The notes beneath the pieces were generated by a model. The model had not been told where the DNA came from. It saw only the letters and a program-made list of their open reading frames with translations, and searched no databases. A DNA stretch of 64,000 nucleotides, from positions 38,710,438 to 38,774,437 of the forward strand of contig NC_087071.1 in NCBI RefSeq assembly GCF_963678635.1, written 5' to 3'. Position 1 is the stretch's first letter. Every line of letters begins with the position of its first letter. The translations under genes and the position numbers were made by a program. This document shows positions 56,938-64,000 of the stretch, one piece after another. Origin of the DNA: Symsagittifera roscoffensis. Lineage: Eukaryota > Xenacoelomorpha > Acoela > Convolutidae.

Positions 56938-58237
56938 TTTAATCCCGAGTGAAGCAACTCACTTGGACTTATTTGAGAAACTGCCTTTACTAGTCACTTT
57001 TGAAAATGCATTCACCCAAAAAATTGGACCTTCCTACTCTCCTGATGGACCTATGCTCGAGTTTGAAGTACTCGGCGACAGAAATAATTTCATCGATCTT
57101 CAACGTACTCGTTTGGAAATAGTTGCACGAATTGTTCGAAGCAATGGAAACGTGCTTCGAACGCATGCTACAGAGGCGGCAAACAGAGATACGCCGTATT
57201 TTGTTAACAATCCTTTATCTTCATTATTTTCTGAGTGTACACTGTCTCTGAATGGTGAAAAAATATCAACTACCAATGCTAATTTTGCCCATAAAAGCTA
57301 TATTGAGACCGAGTTTTCATTCGGTAATGATGCCAAGAAAATATGGTTGACTTGTCAAGGTTATTATTATGAAGAAAATCCATTAGCCATTGATGGTGCT
57401 GGAAGGAGAGCTGATGATGTTACGGAGCGTAAAGGTCTCGTTGCGGCCTCGAGCGAGCTGAAGCTATTTGGTAAAATTGCTTGCGACTTTTTGTCCTGTG
57501 ACAAGCATCTACTTAGCGGTGTGACACTAAGATTGTCTCTTAGACGTTCTCCTAATGAATTTGTTGTCATATCTGAAGATGCAGCTAAACACTACAAGGT
57601 CCAAATAATCGAAGCTAACCTCTATGTCAGAAAGATGACTGTGACTGACTATGTTCTCTCATCAATAGAAAAAACTTTGTTGAAGAACCCGGCAATTTAC
57701 AATTACATCGAAGTAGTACCAAAAACGTTTCTCGCAACTGCAGGAGTACAAAGCTGGCGACAAGAGGATGTTTTTGCAAAAGAACCTGTTCGAAGAATGA
57801 TAGTAGCAATGAGCGTAAACGAAGCATATTTGGGTACTAATAGAACAAACCCTTTTCATTACCAGAAATTTGGGTTGAATGAGATCATTGTGTACAGAAA
57901 CGGTCCACCCATTGCCGGAACTCCCATCACAAAATCAGACAATAAAAGAATTTATTACAATACTCTTGAGGCTCTTGATTTTTTTTTAAAGACTAGTCAT
58001 GGAATCAGTCTCGCTAATTATGATAATCATTATATTATGGCTTTTGATCTCACGTATACTCAGGAGGCTTCACACGATTTTATTTATCCTGAATTGACCA
58101 ATTGCACCATTTCGCTCGAACCCAAATTTGACGCAGGTCTCGGTAATAACGTCGAGTTATTGTTTATGGGAGAGCGTGCATCAACAGTTTATGTGCGTTC
58201 AGATAGAAAAATTACCAAAAACACTCTTATGACCTAA
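56927..58237 (+). CDS. Major capsid protein of Polinton (double jelly roll)
   Basis: 436 codons; the start overlaps the previous gene by 11 bases. Typical opening SEATHLDLFEKLPLLVTFEN, then FVNNPLSSLFSECTLSLNGE and HKSYIETEFSFGNDAKKIWL, the most conserved stretch of Polinton major capsids, and the second barrel with YNYIEVVPKTFLATAGVQSW and HDFIYPELTNCTISLEPKFD. The C-terminus NVELLFMGERASTVYVRSDR is also typical. Forms the hexagonal capsomers. Length fits the family and no lesion is seen. Confidence 0.92.
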   Translation: MISNLIPSEATHLDLFEKLPLLVTFENAFTQKIGPSYSPDGPMLEFEVLGDRNNFIDLQRTRLEIVARIVRSNGNVLRTHATEAANRDTPYFVNNPLSSLFSECTLSLNGEKISTTNANFAHKSYIETEFSFGNDAKKIWLTCQGYYYEENPLAIDGAGRRADDVTERKGLVAASSELKLFGKIACDFLSCDKHLLSGVTLRLSLRRSPNEFVVISEDAAKHYKVQIIEANLYVRKMTVTDYVLSSIEKTLLKNPAIYNYIEVVPKTFLATAGVQSWRQEDVFAKEPVRRMIVAMSVNEAYLGTNRTNPFHYQKFGLNEIIVYRNGPPIAGTPITKSDNKRIYYNTLEALDFFLKTSHGISLANYDNHYIMAFDLTYTQEASHDFIYPELTNCTISLEPKFDAGLGNNVELLFMGERASTVYVRSDRKITKNTLMT

Positions 58238-58244
58238 GAAAGAC

Positions 58245-58682
58245 ATGGATAATCTTCAAGTAGTAGAAATTATTAACCGTTGTAAACATTTGAAACATCG
58301 CTTTAGAGGTGTTTTTCCGGCAGATTTGCCATGCTCTTCAGTACTGAAAAATGATAATACGTTCATGATTATGAATGCCTCACCATCGGATCAACCTGGA
58401 ACCCATTGGTTGCTTTTTGCTCGAACTGGAGGACAGATATTCTTCGCAGATCCTTTAGGTAAACGATTATGTGATTATCCCCTCGTGTACAAGATTATGC
58501 GACGTACAATTCACGAGGGAAATCAGCTACTGTTGAAAAAACCAATACAATCAGCTGATTCAGTGTTATGCGGACTTTATTGTATTTATGTTGCTCATGT
58601 TATAATTACAAACAAATTTCCAATAGGTTTCAAACTTAATGATCATGATTTGATAAGATTTGTCAAACATATGTTATTCTAA
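58245..58682 (+). CDS. Adenain-type cysteine protease of Polinton
   Basis: 145 codons, ATG 58245, seven bases after the capsid stop. The catalytic set of adenovirus-type proteases (C5/ULP-like) is present in order: His54 in PGTHWLLFAR, Asp69 in IFFADPLGKR, Gln102 in KKPIQSADS, Cys109 in SVLCGLYCIYVAH. It would cleave capsid or core precursors in virion maturation. Shorter than adenovirus protease (about 200) but usual for Polintons. Last gene of the plus-strand cluster. Confidence 0.95.
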   Translation: MDNLQVVEIINRCKHLKHRFRGVFPADLPCSSVLKNDNTFMIMNASPSDQPGTHWLLFARTGGQIFFADPLGKRLCDYPLVYKIMRRTIHEGNQLLLKKPIQSADSVLCGLYCIYVAHVIITNKFPIGFKLNDHDLIRFVKHMLF

Positions 58683-58788
58683 ATTAATTTATTGATGTTT
58701 TTGTAAAAATTATAAATTCGTTTTTTTTTTTCAATTCATTCTTATTAACAACAAAGTTTTTTTTTCTGCAAGTTTATGTGAACCGCGA

Positions 58789-58920
58789 AAAGTTTCATAT
58801 CAAGTCTTTCGAAATATTAAGGCATGGCCGTTTGGTTTAAGGGGCAAAAGCTAACCCGGCGTTGCTCGTCGCTACGCTCCTCGGGAACGCCTCCCGCTGG
58901 TGTAGTAACATTTTTTTTGA
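58789..58920 (+). repeat. Inverted-repeat partner 1, with tRNA-like A box and T run
   Basis: 58789-58896 is an imperfect inverted repeat of 62347-62455. It reads GGCATGGCCGTTTGGTTTAA GGGGC, which resembles the 5' half and A box of class II tRNAs (TGGCCGAGCGGT type), then a GC-rich hairpin-forming part (GCTACGCTCCTCGGGAACGC) and ends in TTTTTTTT at about 58911-58918, a pol III-type stop. It lies in the 266 bp between the convergent ends of the protease and the minus-strand gene. Confidence 0.7.
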
Positions 58921-58947
58921 TATACAAGAGCGAAAGAAAACCAATAT

Positions 58948-59574
58948 TTAAAACTTGAATTTCTTCTCCATGATAAATTTCACAAACAAAGTGTTTGAAT
59001 CAATTTCCATACAACCATACCCACTTAAAGTTATGTCAATTATTTTAGAGAACTCAGCAGCGTTTTCACCATTCAAAATATTAGTAAAGCGTTCAATTGT
59101 TACGTTAGTAATCAGGTCAGTTTGAGTTTGAACAGATTTAGTCTGCGAGCCGAAGCAAACTTGAGGCAATCGTCTGCGAACTGGAACACCACTAACATCT
59201 AAGTTGTTGATGGAGTTATAATTCACAGCTATTTTCAGTTTTTCCATCAGAGGGCCAGACAATTCATAGTTGGAGCAACACAAAATTAAATATTTGAATG
59301 TAGAGAGAAGACAAGGAACAACGAAGGCTTTTGAAGTCATCTTGTTAAGTAAATCGGTAGACTCTTTCGTAAATTCGACCAGCACATGATAATGTTTTTC
59401 GTTGTCAATCGAATGGTTGCAAAAATCTAATTTATTCGAATGGGAGGATACTGCAAAATTTGCTTTTGAAGCGAAGCCTGAAAAGTTGGGCTCATGATTC
59501 AGGATGAAAAATTTGTAATTTTTACGGAACTGTTTGAAATAATCAGGGGATTGCTCATACATTGCTTCAACCAT
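58948..59574 (-). CDS. Minus-strand Polinton-borne protein, unknown (HUH-like motif)
   Basis: 208 codons, ATG at 59574. Beginning MVEAMYEQSPDYFKQFRKNY, then FFILNHEPNFSGF. SIDNEKHYHVLVEFTKE contains H-Y-H (H61, H63) followed by hydrophobics, like the metal-binding HUH motif of Rep-type endonucleases. I do not see the usual downstream Tyr-x-x-Lys site, so the resemblance may be chance. The C-terminal half (PQVCFGSQTKSVQTQTDLIT) is unremarkable. It follows the PC4-like gene by 37 bp on the same strand and probably shares its promoter. Function unknown. Confidence 0.6.
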   Translation of the reverse strand: MVEAMYEQSPDYFKQFRKNYKFFILNHEPNFSGFASKANFAVSSHSNKLDFCNHSIDNEKHYHVLVEFTKESTDLLNKMTSKAFVVPCLLSTFKYLILCCSNYELSGPLMEKLKIAVNYNSINNLDVSGVPVRRRLPQVCFGSQTKSVQTQTDLITNVTIERFTNILNGENAAEFSKIIDITLSGYGCMEIDSNTLFVKFIMEKKFKF

Positions 59575-59611
59575 TGCTTTGAAGTTTCAATCGAATAACG
59601 AGTTGATAATG

Positions 59612-59971
59612 TTACACAACCCGACAGTTATCATCGTTTTCACTTTCGCATTCCTTTTCAGAGCATGAAGATTTTTTAGATTTGCTTCGCTTTTTTCTAA
59701 GTTTTTCAGTCACGTCGCAGTTTTTTGCTTTCGTCAACTTTTTGATTTTTGTATAATTGTCCGCCAAGGACTCGAATTCACCAGTTGACAAAGTTATTCC
59801 TTGTCGATACTTGAAAGTTCCCTCTTCGTCTTTTTTGTATAATTTGATAGTTATGTAAGTACCGGTCTGTGCGAATGTTTTTGCACCGACTCTAACTAAA
59901 CGTTTATCATTCGAAGATATATCCCTAAAATCATCGAAATAGTCTACATCCGTGTCAAGAGAAGCGTACAT
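59612..59971 (-). CDS. PC4/Sub1-like single-stranded-DNA-binding coactivator domain protein
   Basis: 119 codons, ATG at 59971. Residues 20-78 fit the PC4 C-terminal domain: KRLVRVGAKTFAQTGTYITI (curved beta strands), KLYKKDEEGTFKYRQGITLS (the D-x-x-G-x-x-K...G-I-x-L turn and strand), and EFESLADNYTKIKKL (the terminal helix). The tail is a Lys/Ser/Glu-rich segment (KLRKKRSKSKKSSCSEKECE). PC4-type proteins bind single-stranded or melted DNA at promoters and replication forks, so a role in element transcription or replication is plausible. Capture from the host is possible, as cellular PC4 carries the charged tail at the other end. Confidence 0.6.
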   Translation of the reverse strand: MYASLDTDVDYFDDFRDISSNDKRLVRVGAKTFAQTGTYITIKLYKKDEEGTFKYRQGITLSTGEFESLADNYTKIKKLTKAKNCDVTEKLRKKRSKSKKSSCSEKECESENDDNCRVV

Positions 59972-60597
59972 TATAAATGAATAACAACCAACTGGTTTTT
60001 AGTGTGGAACGTTGAAGAATGACTGATCACAGTATACGAGACAGATCATGCGCTCCCAAAGTAAAAATTTAGGTGATAAAGTTTACGAGCGCCCTAAGCC
60101 ATATTGATAAGACTTAATCACCAAGGATATAATTTCTTTAACGATAAACCTCTTTTTATATGGGTATTTAGTTACTTTTTCCCCCGGCTATACTCTAAAA
60201 ATCTTCTAGTGTTATTTATTGTGACGGTTATTTTAATGACTGTTATGAATCATCGTAATGAATTTCTAACAGCATAACAATGAATGTCTGGCAAACTATC
60301 ATGAAAACTTGATTTTGAGTGCTTTCGCCCGTAGCCACTATAATAAAGCTGTCACATAAATCTAAAAAATCGGGTTTTCACATTCATTCCTAACATGACC
60401 TCAGGCGTCATGCTTAAAAGAATGATTAAAATTTGATAGCCTCGCCAAAAAAATTGTTAGTTTTGACCTAATTGAACTATGCCACCCCTTTCTTGATCTC
60501 ATTCTCATTAATAAACGTTTCATACTTTTCATTCTCTCAATTTCATTTCGGTAGTTCAGTCATTTCATTTTAACAAAACTTTAAACCTCTTCAAGTC
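59972..60597. other. Divergent promoter region
   Basis: 626 bp between the minus-strand PC4-like gene and the plus-strand gene at 60598. On the minus strand TATAAAAAGA lies at 60151-60160, about 180 bp before the PC4-like ATG. No open frame of note. Confidence 0.5.
60151..60160 (-). promoter_or_regulatory. TATA-box-like element for the minus-strand pair
   Basis: Reads TATAAAAAGA on the minus strand. Distance to the ATG (about 180 bp) allows a normal leader. Weak evidence on its own in AT-rich DNA. Confidence 0.3.
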
Positions 60598-61242
60598 ATG
60601 ACTAGTCCTTTACAAATAATCTCAGTGTCTGATCGAGAAAGAACAATTATTTACCAAACATACACGAGAGAGTCGATTGCAGTCATCCATCAACAGAAAG
60701 AGAGAGTCTCTCCGTCTACAGCAAGTCCGTTCAATGACTTGGCTCCCCGAAAAAACGACGAGAATCAAAACGAGGAATGGACTACAAAAAGTCATATCAT
60801 GCTACCGAACTACCTCCTTGATCACATCGATCTACTTAGACAGAATCGAAAACGAATGTACGAGAGTTGCACTATTCACGAGAGCTATCCGGCATTAGAA
60901 AAGACGGAGATAAACGACACAACCTCGCTCGAGCAGTCTCCAAGAAAAATTATCTTCGCGTATGACTGCGAGTCAATGCCGTTGTATGAAAATCAGGAGG
61001 GATGTATTCGTGATTATGCAGATCGCGAAGCGTACTGGGATATTCCGACAGCAATGTCTCCCGAGTCGTTTGTTAGGGGAGCAGTTTCAACTCCAGAACA
61101 ATCAACTTCCTATTCGGATGCTCGGGTTTCATCTAGTGCGGAGACAATTGATCTAGTCACCCCAGATCTCATTCAAGGCACTCCTCCAAATGCAGCTTGC
61201 TATGCGCCAAAAAAGAGAAAACTACAGTTTCGAGGTTTCTAA
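60598..61242 (+). CDS. Plus-strand Polinton-borne protein of unknown function
   Basis: 214 codons from ATG 60598, with higher GC than the flanks, supporting coding. Mostly polar and acidic, predicted largely disordered: MTSPLQIISVSDRERTIIYQ, HIMLPNYLLDHIDLLRQNRK, KIIFAYDCESMPLYENQEGC. A basic C-terminus APKKRKLQFRGF includes a monopartite nuclear-localisation-like KKRK. The gene is divergent to the PC4-like gene and lies in the same inverted-repeat-bounded module. No family recognised; a regulatory or interaction protein is a guess. Confidence 0.65.
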   Translation: MTSPLQIISVSDRERTIIYQTYTRESIAVIHQQKERVSPSTASPFNDLAPRKNDENQNEEWTTKSHIMLPNYLLDHIDLLRQNRKRMYESCTIHESYPALEKTEINDTTSLEQSPRKIIFAYDCESMPLYENQEGCIRDYADREAYWDIPTAMSPESFVRGAVSTPEQSTSYSDARVSSSAETIDLVTPDLIQGTPPNAACYAPKKRKLQFRGF

Positions 61243-62346
61243 TAACTTAAACAAAAAACTTTCCTTTGTTTCAAATATTATTCCAAGGTTTTATATTTTC
61301 ATTTTTGTTTGATTTGACTTCTGAGCTGTTTCAACATTACTCTGTGTATATTTTTTGTCTCCGTTTTTATTTTGCTTAATAGATCAATTAAAGTTTGCCC
61401 TGTAAAGCTTTTAGCAAAATCTTAGAGAAAAACTAGAAAAAAATCACAAATCGAGAATAATTTTACGCTAAAATTGTTGTTTGAGAAAGAATGAGAGAGA
61501 GAGAGAGATAAATACACTTGCTCAGTAGTGAACCCCATTTGGAATATCCTTTTCGGAATATTGCTTTCTTTTCAAAAGAAAGATAAATATGGAAGGGTCC
61601 AACATTTTTTTGTTGGTAGTCCAACCATATTTATTTGGCTTTTTTATCAAACACTCTCTGTCCTCTCTCTCATCATACTTTGTGCCCGGTGGGGTTAGCC
61701 AGGTCTTACGCAAAGTAACAAAGAGGGTTTTAAGCAATAAATCTGCATTGTATTACATTCATATACATGTTTTGGGTGTAAAACGGACAATTTTTTGGTA
61801 AAAATGTGAAAAAAAAAATTATGTTTTTTTTCGAAAAATGAACATGACCCTTAACCCTGCTCAGAAATTCATGGCAAAATGACTGAGGGTAGTTTCAATG
61901 GATTTTGAGAGAAAAAAATTTTTCCCAATTTTTTTTTCAATATTTTCACAAAAATCAGATTTTCTCAAAAAATCACAACTTTTTAAGCGTCTACTCTCAT
62001 TGATTGGGCTATAAATGTTTTTTTTAAAATTTCTACGCTTGTCCTAATTGCGTATCAGATAGCTCCTAAAAATTTCAAACCACATTCACTTGAATTTAAA
62101 ACGAGAACGAATAATTCAAGCTAAAAATGAAGAAACGGCTTTGGTTAAAAAGTTAAAAAATTATGTTTTTTAAATTTCGAACTTGACCAGTAGAACTGTG
62201 CTCGAGGTCCCACAAAACTTACTGGTTTTTTTGTTGATAGATTTAAAAGACACTTTTTTAAACATTACTTTTCCTTTTTTCACAACATCAAAAGTTTGAG
62301 GTTTTCCTTTATTTTGAAAAAAAAAATTTCACTTGAAATTACAGAA
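61243..62346. other. Non-coding interval within the Polinton
   Basis: AT-rich, with a (GA)n microsatellite at 61493-61508 and adjacent hairpins at 61563-61632. The two overlapping frames at 61522-61801 are on opposite strands over the hairpins and are not supported. Confidence 0.5.
61563..61632 (+). other. Twin hairpins
   Basis: CTTTCTTTT-C-AAAAGAAAG (about 61564-61582) is a 9-bp stem with a one-base loop. Next to it AAATATGG (61585-61592) pairs with CCATATTT (61625-61632) around an inner stem CCAACA/TGTTGG with a T6 loop. Could act as terminator or RNA-processing structure. Confidence 0.6.
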
Positions 62347-62455
62347 CGGGAGGCGTTCCCGAGGAGCGTAGCGTTGAGCAACGCCGGGTTAGCTATTGCC
62401 CCTTAAACCAAACGGCCATGCCTTAATATTTTGAAGGACATGATATGAAATGTTT
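62335..62455 (-). repeat. Inverted-repeat partner 2, with tRNA-like A box and T run
   Basis: On the minus strand this repeats 58789-58896 with about ten differences: GGCATGGCCGTTTGGTTTAA, then CTACGCTCCTCGGGAACGCC. Downstream on that strand lies a T run (about 62318-62327). The pair faces outward to inward around 58.9-62.3 kb. Confidence 0.7.
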
Positions 62456-63152
62456 CACAGGACACTGAATGACATGAAGGAAACTTGGATTCCGATATCT
62501 TTTACACATTCAAATGACAATCTATGCTTATCATGCATCGGTAACTATCAAGGTGTCAAATTTGCAAAGTTTTCATTTTTTAAGTTTACTATTTTATTTC
62601 AACTTAATTAGTTAGTTGAGGGCTTTACTTTCTGAATACTTTTATCTCATGTTTCTACTTTTTTTTATACCTATTTACGCAAACCAAGAAAAGGGCTTGA
62701 AATCATTAGGAAATTACTGTTTCACGGTTAAAATTAGTCAGAAAAAGTTTTAGGCTCTATCTGAATCGTTCTAAGCTTTAAATTTTGTAAGTTAGTGCTG
62801 AAATGTTAATTGAAAGTCTAAACCAGTCCCCTAAAAAATGCCAAAACTTTATCGCTAACCCTTAAAATTAACAGCAAAAGTTTGAGGCTGTTAATGAATC
62901 AGTTTTTAGTATACAAAACCCCTGCACTTGAGCAGAGTGATGAGACATATAGAGCTTAAAGATAGAATAAACCCTGTTTTTGGAAAGGAAAGTACTTATT
63001 GCCAAGACGGCGAAGTATAACTCTCGTTAATGGCTTCTACTTGCCCTTACCCGCAAAGTTTTTTGGTGCTAGTCACTTCTCGCTTTTGCTTTTTCATAAA
63101 CAGTTCTACTTCTTGAAATTTTCCCGAATTACTTCTGTAACTTCAACAAACA
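62456..63152. other. Leader region of the polymerase gene
   Basis: AT-rich with no supported frame (62999-63220 overlaps the polymerase gene in another phase). Presumably holds the polB promoter; no element stands out. Confidence 0.45.
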
Positions 63153-64000
63153 ATGCCGAACTCTACTTCTATCGCGACACCTGTTCCTTGCCAGCAGTGC
63201 GGAAAAATACTGAGCTCTAGAAGGAACTTGAGAAGACATGAGCAAAAAGTTCACAAGATCCTTCCTCCCCCTCCTCCTCAAACTGTTTGCGATGAGTGTC
63301 TCGAGTCATTCGAGAGTTTGTCGGAAGCCCGAGAGCACGTCGAGCTGGTACATGACATGACTTCGAACAGTCATTGTATCTATTGCCATACAATATTTCT
63401 CACCGCGGAAAGCTATGGACAACACTTGCTGAAGAAGCACGCATTGCCAGTTTGGGACGGCATTGAGACGACGTCTTCCGCTGCCCCGACGGAAAGCGCG
63501 TTCAGAGGCAAATTGCGTCGATACGATCTCAAAGTTGGTGAAAAAGAAATGGATTTGCTTCAAGTCATGATGCAAAACAAGGAGGAAATAGATGCTCTTA
63601 TACTGGAAAGGGTCAAAGAGGGTCCGAACAAGGTGCAATTCCACGTGGAAGTGGAAATGATCAAAATTCCCACTGTGCAAGACGGGGACAGTGGAAACTT
63701 CGAAAGGACCATGCTGTTTCTGAACACTAAGACATTGACAGTGTACTTCGAGGGAATAGCTGGGGTTCAATTCTTGGAACTGATTGAACATATGGTCAAC
63801 CAAGTCATTTCGTTCTCTTCTCATGGTAGCGGATGGATTATTGACAGAATTGAAAAATTGCAAATCAGTTTCGCGGCCTTCTCAACAATAAGAGAAGGAT
63901 CCTACCTCGAGCTACCTGATGCACTCAGCGCAGCTGCTTTCTCTACTGCTTTGTTGCCGCATATCACAATGTGAATGAGCCGGCCCTCTACCCCACATCT
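63153..64000 (+). CDS. polB: Protein-primed DNA polymerase B (Polinton pPolB), N-terminal part, runs off the window
   Basis: ATG 63153 (CAACAATGCC). Three C2H2 zinc fingers: C13/C16/H29/H34, C46/C49/H62/H67 and C75/C78/H91/H96. Then comes the domain that precedes the exonuclease in Polinton polymerases: KVQFHVEVEMIKIP, FLNTKTLTVYF, MVNQVISFSSHGSGWIIDRI and EKLQISFAAFSTIREGSYLE LP. At about 63915-63930 homology moves to the next frame, where CFLYCFVAAYHNVN continues to the edge; the first frame closes at 63972-63974. This is a one-base shift (or a small intron or sequencing error). The exonuclease and polymerase domains lie to the right. The polymerase would replicate the element using a terminal protein primer. 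Confidence 0.82.

Larger units (their letters stand above)
50128..64000 (+). mobile_element. Polinton/Maverick, left TIR to inside polB (right end beyond window)
   Basis: Carries the diagnostic set: retroviral-type integrase, FtsK/HerA-type packaging ATPase, adenain-type protease, double-jelly-roll major capsid, minor capsid and the start of protein-primed PolB. The genes from 50598 to 58682 are all open, plus-strand and mostly overlapping by a few to some hundred bases. The left end is recognised by a terminal sequence shared with two other Polinton remnants at 20.6 and 21.6 kb. Full Polintons are usually 15-25 kb, so several kb including the rest of PolB and the right TIR lie to the right. 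Intact genes suggest a young copy. Confidence 0.93.

Noticed and set aside
58815-58900. Functional tRNA gene
   Set aside because: Only the D-arm half resembles a tRNA; no anticodon arm, T-arm or acceptor pairing is seen.
61522-61801. Frames on both strands over the hairpins
   Set aside because: Mutually overlapping and dominated by inverted repeats; no domain.
63306-63863. 185-codon minus-strand frame
   Set aside because: Antisense shadow of the polymerase N-terminus, which has clear zinc fingers on plus.

Overview
The window is a piece of an AT-rich invertebrate-type animal nuclear genome dominated by repeats. The grounds are: spliced coding exons with GT/AG borders, a Cys-loop (pentameric ligand-gated ion channel) C-terminus, a four-helix PMP22/claudin-type membrane protein, a megasatellite array, an LTR retroelement and Polinton/Maverick DNA transposons. 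The species cannot be named from the sequence alone.

Layout. (1) 1-10819: about 49 head-to-tail copies of a 221-bp satellite, open at the left edge, with higher-order blocks of 3, 6 and 8 units. (2) 11267-14495: the last two exons of a Cys-loop receptor gene; the satellite ends only about 450 bp before the first of them. (3) 14496-26048: mostly non-genic, with a decayed LTR/gag fragment (19361-20222) and remnants of two Polinton ends (20582-21290 on +; 21553-23735 inverted, including a broken protein-primed DNA polymerase B). (4) 26049-47363: a very large decayed LTR retroelement with about 0.25-0.28-kb LTRs, an A/C-rich coding strand, extra reading frames before gag, gag, a broken protease, RT-RNase H-integrase, an env-like gene and a further 3' gene. 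Its RT-RNase H-integrase block is present as a 3.45-kb tandem duplication, and both copies lack the integrase segment holding the catalytic glutamate. (5) 47904-48689: an intact single-exon-looking PMP22/claudin-like gene. (6) 49474-49641: a foldback MITE. (7) 49841-50119: a G-rich minisatellite. (8) 50128 to the right edge: a Polinton with mostly open genes. In order these are three uncharacterised proteins including a degenerate exonuclease-like one, a small membrane protein, packaging ATPase, a small conserved protein, a basic/acidic-tailed protein overlapping the integrase, retroviral-type integrase, minor capsid, pVI-like basic protein, major capsid and adenain-type protease. Then comes a divergent module (two minus-strand genes, one PC4-like; one plus-strand gene) between inverted repeats, and the N-terminal part of the polymerase B gene, which runs off the window.

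How the genes fit together. The Polinton genes form a closely packed, mostly overlapping plus-strand cluster that supplies integration (integrase), virion assembly (major and minor capsid, ATPase, maturation protease, basic core protein) and replication (PolB). Two other Polinton ends, 27-30 kb to the left, show the same terminal sequence, which supports the terminal-inverted-repeat assignment. The most unusual elements are the module bounded by inverted repeats with a tRNA-like A box inside the Polinton, the large env-bearing LTR element with its duplicated dead pol block, and the satellite abutting a receptor gene.
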